64,000 nt of DNA, taken from Paraphaeosphaeria minitans. Taxonomy: Eukaryota; Ascomycota; Dothideomycetes; Pleosporales; Didymosphaeriaceae. The stretch's first letter is position 1; every line of letters starts with the position of its first letter. The stretch lies in NCBI GenBank assembly GCA_015832175.1, contig WJXW01000004.1, positions 1,054,001 to 1,118,000 of the forward strand, given 5' to 3'. Positions 32,285 to 43,584 of this stretch are shown here, piece by piece. The position numbers were made by a program, and so were the translations under genes. A model generated the notes under the pieces. It searched no databases. It had not been told where the DNA came from and saw only the letters and a list, made by a program, of their open reading frames with translations.

Positions 32285-34579
32285 ATGAATTTGAACACAA
32301 TGAACAACTCTAGACTTCTGCCCACTGCTATGGATACCGCTCTTCATCGCGACGAGGACGACACCGACTACAGACTCCAGAAGTTGAAGCGCATATCTTC
32401 TGCTAATCTAAGATCACTGCATGAGGGCAAGAGAGGGGCAGATCATGACAACCTCTTGTGCGTGCCGGTTGGAGAGAAGTTTGTCACTAGTCGTGACGTT
32501 CTCGAAGAAGTACTTGAGCCTGCAGCTTCTTGCTGGTCGTCGTCGTCCGAGAGTGGCGAGCCCAGCATTGCTCGAAGCAGCCACAAGCCGTCGGTCTCTA
32601 ATTGGTCAACCACGCCTGCGCAATCGTACACACAAAGCAAGCCGGACTTCTCCATGGATCGTCACATTGCCCAGTCGCAAGATAGAATCAACCAGCTGTT
32701 GAAGGAGAGCGGAGCCACGAAAGCGGGGGAGGGATACCACCACCGATTCATGAACCAGATCCTCAAGCTTCTCAGGCCTCACTTTCAATCTCTCAATGAT
32801 ATTGAAACTCATCTCGAATCTCCTACCGACAAATGGTCTGCATTCGTACAGTACATGGCTTTTCTCGGTACAACAGTGCCCGATGATGAGACCCCGAATG
32901 CGCCAGAAGACGTTCACAGAGCTCGGGCGGGAGCTATCGCTCAACTAAGTCATCCGTTGGAGCTCTGGCAGCCTCAGCCCGCCGGCCCACGTAGGTGGAC
33001 CATTAGAATGCAACAAGCTTGCAATATATGGCAAGATACGTTGCATGATCTGCAGTTTTGTGGCCTCAAGGACATCGATAATTCACTACTGGACTCGGAA
33101 GACAGGAAAGAGCTACGCAAGATAGTGGGGATGGAGGACCTGGCGAGATCGTTGTGTAATCATGCAGCACGATTTGGTTATCAATGGGAAGAGAACTGGA
33201 AGGAGCTCCTTAGAGGTAAGGCGGGCATAGGACGTAGTGAGAGATTTGAAACGAAACTTAGAGAACGGATTAGTATACCCGAGGAACCTTCCAGGGAATC
33301 ATATGTAACATCGAGAGGTCATGTCTCGTCAGGAAAGCCTGCCGTACAAATGGACAATTCTCAGGTCGCCAACCCTCAAAAAGTTCGGGGATCGCTCGAA
33401 GGGCACAAAGTCACAGGAGAATACCTTCGCACACTCAAGCGGAACTACAAATCCATGCCACACTTCCATCGTGATCCCCACTGGCAGCTAGACCTGCCAG
33501 ACCCTGTTCCAGAACGGGTGAAGGCCGCTGATAGGAGTTCCGCGATACCAAAACAACCCCTCAAGAAATACGAACAATCGCAGAGTCCAATGGGGCTAAT
33601 ATCAAAAAGAGGACAACCACCAGCAAAAGCCCCAGTCAACAATTTGAGCCTGTCGACCATCTCACAAGTCCAAATCAAACCATCTGGGACAACGCTTTTT
33701 TCTACAGTCAAGGTGGATCGGAGCCCGAGAGGCATCCTGACCTTTTAGAAAAGTCTGCCATCGAAAAGCGAGCTTCTACTAACAGTTTTCCCGGAGACTC
33801 AAGAACCATAACCATGCAAAAAGAGTTTAGCATGAAGTCAGTCCAATCTTTCCCTCCAAACACGCAATCAATAACTACCACTTTCTCTGATCTGGAATCG
33901 TACAGGAGCACCTCGTCGGGATCTTCGTCGACCATCGACTTGTGCGGCCCTGTTCCCTTACCTCCACGTACGGCGTCGATGTCGAACTACACAGCGGACT
34001 TGAACTCGGAGATCAGCTCCTTCGCAGACTCTGCGCACACGGCACGAAATGATGACCGCCTCTCTTTGCCAACTTGCAACGAGGACAGCAACGGATAGCG
34101 AGCCAATGTTCTCCACAGATCAGCACGAATTGTTTTTCGAAGCTCCACGTATAGCTCCTGTAGTAGATTTGGAGCGCAACAACTGGTTTGCTCCTTCTGA
34201 ATGGAGTTCATTGCCTGATCCCCCTCCCGTCGCTTCTTCCTCTTCCGAAGGGCCCCCTGGCAAGCCCCCTCGTGGTCCTTTCTCACTAATCCGCAGTGTT
34301 TCTAAGAGAAGGCCTTCCAGGAAAGCAACTGACCTCGAAGACGGAAGCAGGCCCAGAGACACCTTGTGGCACAGCAATCGCACTAAGGGTGCACAAGCTC
34401 AGCGCCTAATGGCAAAGCGGAGAGAGGCGGTAAAGGAGAGGAAGAACAAGGCGGATTATGAGCGTTACAAGGAGCTGGAACGAAGACTCGAGGCCAATGG
34501 GTTCCTGACACCACTGGGGAACCGAGGGGATGGCAGGAGCATAGCGGATGTCAGTGTCGTTGCGAGTATCAAAGTTTGA
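32285..34579 (+). CDS. Hypothetical protein, about 725 aa, provisional three-exon model
   Basis: I do not recognise the family. Three reading frames follow one another. The model 32285-33517, 33586-33967 and 34017-34579 links them with introns of 68 and 49 nt (donors GTGAAG and GTACGG) and stays open throughout. The first exon product has a helical middle (FMNQILKLLRPHFQSLND, WQDTLHDLQFCGLKDIDN) and a basic linker. The second is Ser/Thr-rich (SSGSSSTIDLCGPVPLPP) and the last has an FSLIRSVSKRRPSRK segment and a charged helix (RREAVKERKNKADYERYKEL). There is no signal peptide or membrane span. Alternatives are a shorter protein ending at 33748, or two genes. The long coding-like frames support coding over the whole interval; the splice sites are weak. 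Confidence 0.5.
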
Positions 34580-35580
34580 ATTCGCTAAGAAGCCTCGATC
34601 GTCAGATTTTGTCTCGTTTCTGCATGGCGACATGAACAGGTCTGCGTCCTCATGCTGCAGAATCTGCTGTAGATAGCGCAGGTGGCTTTCGCATCACCGT
34701 AAGAGTCGGTGCTAGGTAGCGTTCCAAATGACTCTGTGTATATCTATCAGGCTAGCTGGCTCGATGTCGTTCATGTAGCTGAGTAATGCCAGACCCGCTT
34801 CCCGATTGCCGCAGATGAGATTGCGTGATCTTCGGCCGAGCATGGAGTTCTCCTGCTCAAGTGTTATCCTGCAGGCTCTTTTGCAGCTGCCCAATACTCA
34901 ACGCTATGCGAAGGTCGCACTTGGTTATCCGTTCGCGTTACACGTGTTGGTCTTGGTCTTGCATTCCAAATGATCCACACAGCCTTCTTGTTGGGACGCG
35001 TTAAGACACACCCAACTTACTGTTATCACGTCTAGCTTTAGATGACTAGATTTGGAACGCTGAATAAGTCAAGAGTTAGCAGAGTTAGGCTTGGTAGAAG
35101 TGAGGCTAGTATAGCTAGGGCTATTATGTAAGATTAAAGTTAGCAAAGTGAAGGCTAAGCAGAACTATTTCCCAGAGGTTCAGTCAACTATCAGAGTAAG
35201 GCTGAAGTATAGAGGCCTGCTAGCTATGTTACGTTAAATCGATGTACTAAACTGAGTTAAGTGTGATTCAATAGCAAGTTGTTTCAAGTCCTAGAACAGG
35301 CCGTGGCACTGATTTATCATTTGAATTATGGCTCACTAAGCTGTTGCTGACGAAAAACACCCGACAGGTTTGCTTACGTGGCGCATCTGACGAATCAACG
35401 CGAACAGACTAGGTACCTAACACACGAAGGAACATCAGCCTTTGAAGTGCTAGATGATCCACATGCTAGGTAGATGATTGCAAACCATTTGGAATTGACG
35501 TTCGAGATTTGAATTTACAACTAGGGCAGAGACGATGCTATCCTGAATTGAGCCGGCAGCTTTGGAGTAGGTAAGTCCCA
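34580..35580. other. Intergenic spacer with a TpA-rich relic
   Basis: No ORF of interest. The part around 35041-35280 is poor in codons and full of TAG, TTA and CTA words, with dinucleotide ratios in the range expected after repeat-induced point mutation. It may be a decayed repeat. Confidence 0.5.
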
Positions 35581-35588
35581 TATAAAAG
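35581..35588 (+). promoter_or_regulatory. TATA box of the secreted hydrolase gene
   Basis: TATAAAAG lies 68 bp before the ATG at 35649, with CACTTGTTAACACC before the start. Confidence 0.6.
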
Positions 35589-35648
35589 GTTCACTCCTAC
35601 CTACCACTTGTTAACACCACATAACCACGCTGAGTACTACGTGTCAAG

Positions 35649-36869
35649 ATGCGCTTTTACACTGCTTTTGCCCTGGCTGCTGGTGCAGCAGCACAACACT
35701 CAAAATCGCCTCTGCCTTCTAGTCCTGGTGGCGCAGTACCAGCCGGAGTCCGGCCCCCAAGCACTTCTGGATTCGACAACGCCACAATCCAGCCAGCTCG
35801 TGGCGGTCTCGCAGTCTGTGTGTCCGGTACTGTCTCAGTCAAAGCGAGCACCTCTCAGAACCTCAAGTTCAACTTCGAGCTTCCCAAAAACCAGTCCCAG
35901 GTCACCAATGTGTTCCTGCGTCTTTTTAGCAACCCGAGTCCGTTCGCGCAAGAATTGGTCAGCGGAACACAGAGCGCCAGTGGAACGTACGAGATCGGCG
36001 CAACACTGTGTACACCGGCAAACAACACTACTCCGGACCAAGTGCAGCTATTGACGCACGGCATTGGCTTCGATAGGTACTACTGGGACTTCGCGCCAGG
36101 ATACAGCTACGTCGACGTTGCAGCGCAATACGGCCACGCAACTTTCCTCTACGATCGTCTCGGTGTTGGCAAGTCGACCAAAGCCGATCCCCTGAACGTC
36201 GTCCAAGCCGCTATCGAAGTCGAAATCGCAAAGGTCCTCGCGCAGAAGCTACGGGCCGGTGCGTTTAGCAATCACGCCTTCTCTACTGTCGTCGGCGCCG
36301 GCCACTCCTTCGGCAGCATCATCACGCAAGCCGTCACATCGCAGTACCCCGAGGCCATCGACGCCGCTATCCTCACGGGCTTCTCCACCAACTCGACCGG
36401 TACAGTCCCTTTCAACCTCGCCTACAGCCAAGCCATCGCCTCTCAAAACCAGCCCTACCGCTTCGGTGCCTTAAACAACGGCTATCTCGTCGACGGCGGC
36501 GCCATTGCCAACGAGATATGCTTCTTCCGCGCACCTGGCTTCGACCCCGAGATCCTCAGTCTCGCAGAAGCGACGAAAAGCACTGTCACGCTGGGCGAGC
36601 TCTTCTCCATCTCGGCGGTGACGAAGCCGGCTGCCAACTGGACGAAGCCCGTGGCGGTCGTCAATGGCAACGAGGATCTCGCGTTTTGCTTTGGCAATTG
36701 CAGTGCTCCGGTGAACAAGGCGGAAGCAGTTTTCCCTGTACTGTATCCTCAGGCGAAGACGACGGGCGCTTATTTGGCGAAGAATACGGGACACGGGCTG
36801 AATCTGCATTATTCGGCTGTGGAGGCTTACCATTACATCCAGGATTTCATTGACAGGAGCGTGCGTTGA
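35649..36869 (+). CDS. Secreted alpha/beta hydrolase
   Basis: Single-exon 406-residue protein beginning with a short signal peptide (MRFYTAFALAAGAAAQ). The fold is seen from the strand LLTHGIGFDRYYWDF (oxyanion region), YDRLGVGKSTKADP, the nucleophile elbow GAGHSFGSI (GxSxG with Ser as nucleophile), the strand VAVVNGNEDLAFC carrying a candidate acid, and the catalytic histidine in KNTGHGLNLH. Several N-x-S/T sites (NATI, NKAE excluded; NSTG, NWTK, NCSA) support secretion. Relatives in fungi are annotated as hydrolases or esterases of unknown substrate. The gene stands alone between two spacers with its own TATA box. Confidence 0.85.
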   Translation: MRFYTAFALAAGAAAQHSKSPLPSSPGGAVPAGVRPPSTSGFDNATIQPARGGLAVCVSGTVSVKASTSQNLKFNFELPKNQSQVTNVFLRLFSNPSPFAQELVSGTQSASGTYEIGATLCTPANNTTPDQVQLLTHGIGFDRYYWDFAPGYSYVDVAAQYGHATFLYDRLGVGKSTKADPLNVVQAAIEVEIAKVLAQKLRAGAFSNHAFSTVVGAGHSFGSIITQAVTSQYPEAIDAAILTGFSTNSTGTVPFNLAYSQAIASQNQPYRFGALNNGYLVDGGAIANEICFFRAPGFDPEILSLAEATKSTVTLGELFSISAVTKPAANWTKPVAVVNGNEDLAFCFGNCSAPVNKAEAVFPVLYPQAKTTGAYLAKNTGHGLNLHYSAVEAYHYIQDFIDRSVR

Positions 36870-37794
36870 GTAGATGGTGAATTAAAATGAGGGAAGCCAA
36901 TGTGCGTCGAGAGTAGCCTGTAGTCTACATCCATAATTAATTTGCATAACCATTAATTACATTTGCTGAATGCATTGACGTTGGGGCCTCTAGCAATATA
37001 CTTCTTGGGGTAATTACTGGTTGCTCAGTAGAGTATTGGTGCAATGCCCGTCACTGGGTGGGCACATCCTCCTGACCATTGCAGGGTCAAGTCAAGACAA
37101 TTAACAAAACGTTTTGAAAGCGTGCTCGTCTACATGACATATACACATATACATGAGACTATAATGAAAGAAAGATGTACAATACATGCCGAGGATCAAG
37201 CAATCTTTCACGCTGAAAGTCGGTATCACTGCTCGCAACTTGCAAATTCACACCAACGGCATGTCCACGTAAGACCAAGTAAGGAAAGCCCTACCTTTGA
37301 TCCTACCTTGGAGACGCACCCTAAACGTGCTCGCAGATAACTTACACATAGCTTATACCTACCCATAAGGAGACATGAAATGAAGATGAAACTGCCAGCA
37401 TCGAAGTCAATCCGAATCCTACTCCCTCCGCTGCCTTGAAAATCCAGTGTGATATGATATGCGTTTTGCCAGTAAGAATGGAGACTGGTGATGATACTCA
37501 GACATGCCAGTTTCCCTCTTGAGCGGGTGAGCTTTAGGTATTCCGAGCTCAGTGGCCTTTTACCAGGAGGTGAAGAAATGCAATCCGGGGTTTGATGATA
37601 CGTGACGGTGCGAATTTTTTTTTGGTCTTTGGATACGACCTCTGTTGCATGCTTGCTTACCCTCTGCAGACATGTACGAGTTTGCTGTGTGCTCCGCGAG
37701 ATTACTTTGCTGTTCTTACCCTTGTTGATGTGAAAGGGTTAGATAACAAGGGCGAAAAGGAATGTAACCTTTTGACAAACCATAGCGCTCAAAC
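36870..37794. other. Convergent 3' spacer
   Basis: Lies between the hydrolase and U1-70K 3' ends. AT-rich tracts (ATTAATTTGCATAACCATTAATT near 36930) are likely termination or polyadenylation signals. No gene seen. Confidence 0.45.
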
Positions 37795-39030
37795 TTAGTA
37801 CCTGCGGCGCTGTCGGGGATCGTCGTAGCTGTCGCCTTCGTAGCCACGCTTCCTTGAGCCAGAATCGTCCCGGCCGCCATACCCACCATCGCGATCACGG
37901 TCGCGGTATCGATCTCGACTGCCCAACGGCTCGTTGTTCGCACCACTGGATCCTTTGCCGCCGAAGTCGCGTCGATCGCCTCGGTCCCCAAAACGGCCTC
38001 CTCCACCCCGATCACCGCCTCGATCACTGCTTCCGCCAAAATCGCGGGGACCGCGAGGTCCAGCCGGGGCGCCATCTGGAGGTCCGTATCCGTTAGATTG
38101 AAAACCAATACCACGGCGGTCGCCCCCATAACCCCCACGGTCACCTCCAAAGCCACCACCGCGATCACCCCGGCCACCACCTCCAAAGCCTCCGCGGAAG
38201 CCACCTCGATCACCTCCGAACCCACCTCCCCGACCACCACCAGCGAAGCGGCCACCTCCAAAACCGCCTGGTCGTGCACCGAAGCCACCTGGACCAGCTG
38301 GAGGACCGCCGAAGCCTCCGCCTCCAGAGCGAGCAACAGCTTGTTTGGTGTAGTTTCGGCCTCCAAGACCACCACCGAAGCGGCGGGGTCGCCAGCCGGA
38401 CACGGTGCGACCACGCTCAACGTCGACGGTCACCTTTCGGTCTTTGATCCTCATACCATCAGTCTCCTTGTATGCAGCCTTCATGTCCTTCTCGCGCTCG
38501 TATACGATGAAAGCATATCCGCGCTTGCGCTTCTTGATAGATGCGTCCGGGGCCGCTTTGACATTCTCAATAATGCGGATACGCTCAATGGGACCATAGC
38601 GGCCAAATTCGCGCTCCAGGTCTTCTTCGGTGGTGGAGTAGTTGAGGCGCGACACGAAGAGTGTCTTGAAGGCATCGCCCTGTACTTTGGGGTCCTCGTG
38701 AGGCTTGTCTGTGCGAAAGTTAGCTAGTATACACAACATGAAAGATGCGCGAGTTAGAGATGCCTTACAGTCTTTGACGCCTTCAGTGAGCAGCTTCTCC
38801 TGGCGCTCCTTTTTCTCGAGCTTCCTGCGGTCGCGCTTCTGCAGCCAGCTGTCCGAGGGCACGTATCCATCGTTCTCCTTATATTCTCTCAGGGCCTGCA
38901 TATATTGGGCAATGCCACCGATGTTGGGCGTTTGGCGCTTTTCGGGCGCGTGGTCCGAAGGTTCAGCCCAGCGGAGCGGCGGGCGCGGGGCGAACAGCTG
39001 CAGCAGCATGGGCGGGAGTTTGTCCGTCAT
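37795..39030 (-). CDS. U1 snRNP 70 kDa protein
   Basis: Splicing factor that binds stem-loop I of U1 snRNA and helps define 5' splice sites in the nucleus. Exons on the minus strand are 39030-38769 and 38708-37795, giving 391 aa. The N-terminal segment LLQLFAPRPPLRWAEPSD and the helix before the RRM are the conserved U1-70K start. The RRM has RNP2 LFVSRLNYS and RNP1 KRGYAFIVYE, followed by RKVTVDVERGRTVSGWRPRR, another hallmark. The C-terminal half is Gly/Arg/Asp-rich (RGG-type) and ends in Arg-rich YDDPRQRRRY. The 60-nt intron has a GCTAACT branch point but is stop-free and a multiple of three, so an unspliced mRNA would still encode a full-length protein with 20 extra residues. Divergent from mL43 across about 220 bp. 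Confidence 0.95.
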   Translation of the reverse strand: MTDKLPPMLLQLFAPRPPLRWAEPSDHAPEKRQTPNIGGIAQYMQALREYKENDGYVPSDSWLQKRDRRKLEKKERQEKLLTEGVKDCKASLTRASFMLCILANFRTDKPHEDPKVQGDAFKTLFVSRLNYSTTEEDLEREFGRYGPIERIRIIENVKAAPDASIKKRKRGYAFIVYEREKDMKAAYKETDGMRIKDRKVTVDVERGRTVSGWRPRRFGGGLGGRNYTKQAVARSGGGGFGGPPAGPGGFGARPGGFGGGRFAGGGRGGGFGGDRGGFRGGFGGGGRGDRGGGFGGDRGGYGGDRRGIGFQSNGYGPPDGAPAGPRGPRDFGGSSDRGGDRGGGGRFGDRGDRRDFGGKGSSGANNEPLGSRDRYRDRDRDGGYGGRDDSGSRKRGYEGDSYDDPRQRRRY

Positions 39031-39251
39031 CGCGAGCTGATTTCTGGACTGCGCGCCAGAATGCGATGTGGATTGTTCGTAGAGGAGGGGGTGCGAAGGA
39101 AAAGGAAGGTGAAGAAATGGCCGCGTGGAGCTGGATCAGGATCGCCTTGGCGCGACTGCCTAGCACGTGATGGCGTTTTCCTCACGAAAAGTAGCGCAGG
39201 TACAGTTCACCCAGTAGTGAAGGCACCACATCGCAGCTATCACCGTCCAAC

Positions 39252-39740
39252 ATGCCTCTGTCGGCAATCCAGAAGGTCGCGACGGCACAGGTGAGTTTAG
39301 CCTCCATCCGCCACCAATGCAATGTGCTGCGCCCGCCAAAGACCTCCCGCTGACCCGCGTAGAATGGCGTCGGCGCCTTCATTCTCCCTTGCAAGCGCAT
39401 TACGCTCAGATACTGCGACTGGGCCGGCTCCTCGAAAGGCATGAATGCCTACCTCAAAACTCAACTCGGATTCTTCGCGAAGCGCAACCCTCAGATCGAG
39501 ATCCAGGTCTACAAAAAGGCCAATGACCACCCAGCGATCACGGCATACTACCTCAATGGGCACCAGAGGTCGGTCAATGTGAAGAACATGGCACCAGAGG
39601 AGATAAAGGAGAAGCTGGAACTACTGCGGAACTCGAGTCCTGAGAAGAATAAGAGAGTGCCAGCGAAGCCCGTCACCAGTATCAACGAGAACGTCAGGGG
39701 TATCTGGAGTCCGTTTCATGGAGCGAAGATCAAGATATAG
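39252..39740 (+). CDS. Mitochondrial large ribosomal subunit protein mL43
   Basis: Component of the 54S mitoribosomal subunit, thioredoxin-like L51/S25/CI-B8 domain family. Exons 39252-39290 and 39363-39740 give 138 aa. The protein begins MPLSAIQKVATAQNGVGAFI, continues with the hallmark LRYCDWAGSSKGM and FAKRNPQIEIQV, then AYYLNGHQRSVNVKNM, and ends NVRGIWSPFHGAKIKI. The first exon of 13 codons and its intron (donor GTGAGT) are typical of the fungal gene. The U1-70K gene is transcribed away from the same short spacer and the TPI gene converges on the 3' side. Confidence 0.93.
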
Positions 39741-40044
39741 CGGATTGTATGGAATTGGGAGTGGGACAAACGCTACATCTCGAGCAGACCGACTTCTATG
39801 GTGACTTGATGGTATAGAGCATTGCAAGGCGTTTCTGGGCCAGATATGTACAAACATGTACAAATGTGTGCAACACTGTATCAATACGCACGATTCAACA
39901 ATTCTTTGGGGGTGCATTTGTGCTGCACGATGACTTCATTATATCATTTACGTGGTGACCCCCTAGCCGGGCCCTGTTCACTTGGTCCAGCAACTTCGAT
40001 CCAAAGAATTCCTCTTGCTACAAACGGGCTTCCCCGCCATGTAT

Positions 40045-40954
<910 letters not shown>

Positions 40955-41527
40955 GTTGGCGATTTAGGTGATGACGGTGATTGGGATGGGTATGTGTGTA
41001 GGCAGAAAGAGCTGTGAAAGATGAGTGCAGGAGGTGTTGTTGCAATGCGTTGTTGAGTTGGGTAGAAGTTTCGCGGGTTTTGGCGGGGTATCGAGGGGCC
41101 CTATGGCGTAGCTGAGCTGTTGGTGGAGATCCAAGAGTCGCCGAGTTTCGGGTTCTTTGCCGAAATAAAAAGAATGGAGATGCAGCAGGATCTTACCATC
41201 TATCCTTGTTCTCAGTCAGTCCTTGCGTCTTAAAGGGCTGTTCGCGGCCATTTCCATCCTCACGCACGGCCGGAGGTCACCTACAGCTTTCCGAGTACAA
41301 CTCAACAGATGCCGGAACCCGAAGCATGAACCAATATTCCCTCCTGTCATCGTATTGATACGTCATTGGTTCTTTGAAGCTCAACGTTCATCTTTTCAAG
41401 CGACGCGCATAGGGCCTGTGGCTTGCTCAAGTTGCTGCTTTTTTCATCTTCTCCAAGCGTACATACACAGGATAACGTCGAGCTGCCGTCGCTCCCTCTG
41501 CGAGAAGCGTCTCCTCTCCTGTTCGAC
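40955..41527. other. Divergent spacer between TPI and the CHY zinc gene
   Basis: Promoter region for two oppositely oriented genes. No ORF stands out, and no TATA box is obvious. Confidence 0.45.
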
Positions 41528-41887
41528 ATGAGCATCTCTACTGCAGGCGATGCAGAGTCCCCTCACGTGTACGGTGCCATAAACTCACTGACATATTGCG
41601 TACATTGGTCGTCTCCACTTGACATCATCGCGATCCAGCATTTCTGCTGCCGCAAATTCTACGCCTGCATAAGCTGCCACGATACCTCCGAGACCCACGC
41701 GTCAGATGTATGGCCTATCTCGAAGCGAGGCGAAAGAGCAGTTTTATGTGGGAAGTGCAAGCATGTACTCACCGTAGAGGAGTACTTGAAAAGTGGATCA
41801 GCTTGCACCAGATGCGCCAGCGCTTTCAATCCAGGCTGCAAGAATCACTGGGAACTATACTTTGAGGTCGAAGAATCCGAAAGATGA
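41528..41887 (+). CDS. CHY-type zinc-finger protein, Hot13-like
   Basis: Small CHY zinc-finger protein of 119 aa. The first CHY unit includes CVHWSSPLDIIAIQHFCC, then FYACISCHD and the motif VLCGKCKHVLTVEEYL, followed by CTRCASAFNPGCKNHW, the layout of yeast Hot13. Hot13 assists the oxidative assembly of small Tim proteins in the mitochondrial intermembrane space by keeping the Mia40/Erv1 relay zinc-free. The internal ATG at 41528 was selected because the upstream 35 codons lack family similarity. The Sam35-like gene starts 620 bp downstream on the same strand, and the window also holds a small Tim gene. Related CHY proteins act in ubiquitination, but those are larger and carry a RING. Confidence 0.85.
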   Translation: MSISTAGDAESPHVYGAINSLTYCVHWSSPLDIIAIQHFCCRKFYACISCHDTSETHASDVWPISKRGERAVLCGKCKHVLTVEEYLKSGSACTRCASAFNPGCKNHWELYFEVEESER

Positions 41888-42509
41888 GCAGATCAACGGA
41901 CAAAGGACAGGGTGTCTGCTGATGTTTCTGAGGCAGTGTGGACAGTGCAGCGGGTCAGAGGATGGAAGCTCCTTCGGGCATCGTCCTGGATGGGGACATG
42001 CCATCAAGTCACCAGCCAGATCTGTCGAAAATGCCACAGCCGATCTGACGATATGTTCTGTACGCATGGCGTGCGGCAGCTTTGATGCTGTCCGATGCAC
42101 GCCGTTCCAAGGTGGCACGAGAACAATCTGGGCGAAGCGGTTTACACAATCCACGTAAGGGCCGGTAATTGGAGAAAAGAATCCATGGAAGCCTGAAGCA
42201 GGATCAATAACTTTCTGGGCATGCCTTGGCTCGGTAGGTAGACCAGGTGCTCGACATAGGTGTGTTGGACTATACCCACACCCAAAGAGTTTTCCAAGCG
42301 GTGCTGGAGCGGTACAACGGGTGCAAAAACTCGAATTGTATGACCTTTGGCTAGCCGCATTGTTGTATGGGTAGTCTATACTTTGCCATGTTTTGCGGTA
42401 TGCTGTCGAGAGTAATAATATGAATCGGCATGTTTTCCCGCGCTGACGGATATGGCAAGTATAGGCGAGAGCGTCACTTCCGCATCTGCGATTGAACTTT
42501 TGGTGCGCC
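41888..42509. other. Intergenic spacer
   Basis: A 270-codon minus-strand ORF covers this stretch and runs into both neighbours, but it has no family features and looks like a chance shadow. Presumed promoter of the Sam35-like gene. Confidence 0.45.
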
Positions 42510-43584
42510 ATGCCCAATGCCGTCTCACAGATGACAATGACAGCCGAACGTAGCAACCAAGATGATGCGTCACATAGCACCCGCCGAGCGCATTCCACTC
42601 CCTCGCGAAGTATCTTTGCCGTACCGACGCCGATAAAACAGCTCTTTGACTGCTTTCCGCTCCTCACCTACTCCCCAAACGATCTGCCGCAACGCGCACC
42701 GAGGCATCGCGACGCGCATACGCTATTCGTCTTTGCAACAGAGCAGCAGGCGACAGATGGTGCACCTTCATACAATCCAGTTTGTCTGAAGTGGCAGGTA
42801 AGCACACAAGTTGTGATATCAGCCTTCCCAACCTAATTTCTGGGTTCGCATAGGCCTACTTGAAGTTCTCCGGCATCAAGTATAGAACTGTGTCGTCAAA
42901 CAACCATGCCTCGCCCAGCGGAGTGCTTCCCTTTCTCCTACCGGCGTCAACAGAGACCTCGAAGCCTCCGCCCCCCGTATCCTCTGCCAAGCTGCAACGG
43001 TGGGCAATGAACAACACCGCACGAGCAGTTGAAGAGCCGGGGGACCTGCGATATGAAGCGTACCTGTCGTTGTTGGATCATCGGATAAGAAGGGCTTGGG
43101 TAAAGTATCTCATCTTCTCGAAGCGCTAAGATGCCGTCTAATTCAGGTGCAGCTGTACAGCGTCTACCTTTCTTCGAACGCTACATCCCTCGCCGAGCCT
43201 CTCTATATCCTGCCTACCTCATCGAACGCGTTCGTGCGCCTCTTAACCGCCGCAGATCTCCGTCGCGCAGCCGAGAATGAGCTTTTGAAGTTCTCCGCCA
43301 TCATCGATGCTGCAGAGCTACACAGACAGGCAGAGGAGGCTTTCGAGGCACTTGAGACCGTTCTAGGGAACGATTCGTGGTTCTTCGGCGCGTCGCAGCC
43401 TGGCCTGTTCGATGCCAGCGTTTTTGCATACACCCATTTGCTCATGGACGGCAATCTGGGCGACGCTTGGGTCGACACCCGTCTGCGGGACGCCCTGCTC
43501 AAGTGCAAGAATCTCACAAGTCACCGCGACCGTATAATCGCATCATGCTTCCCGGATTTTGGAACGAGCGAGTTGCTCCGATAG
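42510..43584 (+). CDS. Mitochondrial outer membrane SAM complex subunit, Sam35/metaxin-like
   Basis: Predicted subunit of the sorting and assembly machinery that inserts beta-barrel proteins into the mitochondrial outer membrane. Exons 42510-42797, 42854-43099 and 43147-43584 give 323 aa. After a polar N-terminus comes IFAVPTPIKQLFDCFPLLTY, then LFVFATEQQATDG and CLKWQAYLKFSGIKYRTV, and NNHASPSGVLPFLLPAS. This is the glutathione-S-transferase-like N-terminal fold of metaxin/Sam35 proteins. The C-terminal GST-like helical part has YEAYLSLLDHRIRRAW and WFFGASQPGLFDASVFAY. Both introns have excellent signals (GTAAGC, GTAAAG). The in-frame codon ahead is TTG, so ATG 42510 is used. Sam37 is the closest alternative. 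Confidence 0.85.

Noticed and set aside
37716..38727. Long ORFs in other frames over the U1-70K RGG region
   Set aside because: Products of Gly/Arg repeat composition, shadowing a clear RRM protein.
41855..42667. 270-codon minus-strand ORF between the CHY and Sam35-like genes
   Set aside because: Overlaps coding exons of both neighbours on the other strand, has no domain or signal peptide, and its composition looks like an antisense shadow.
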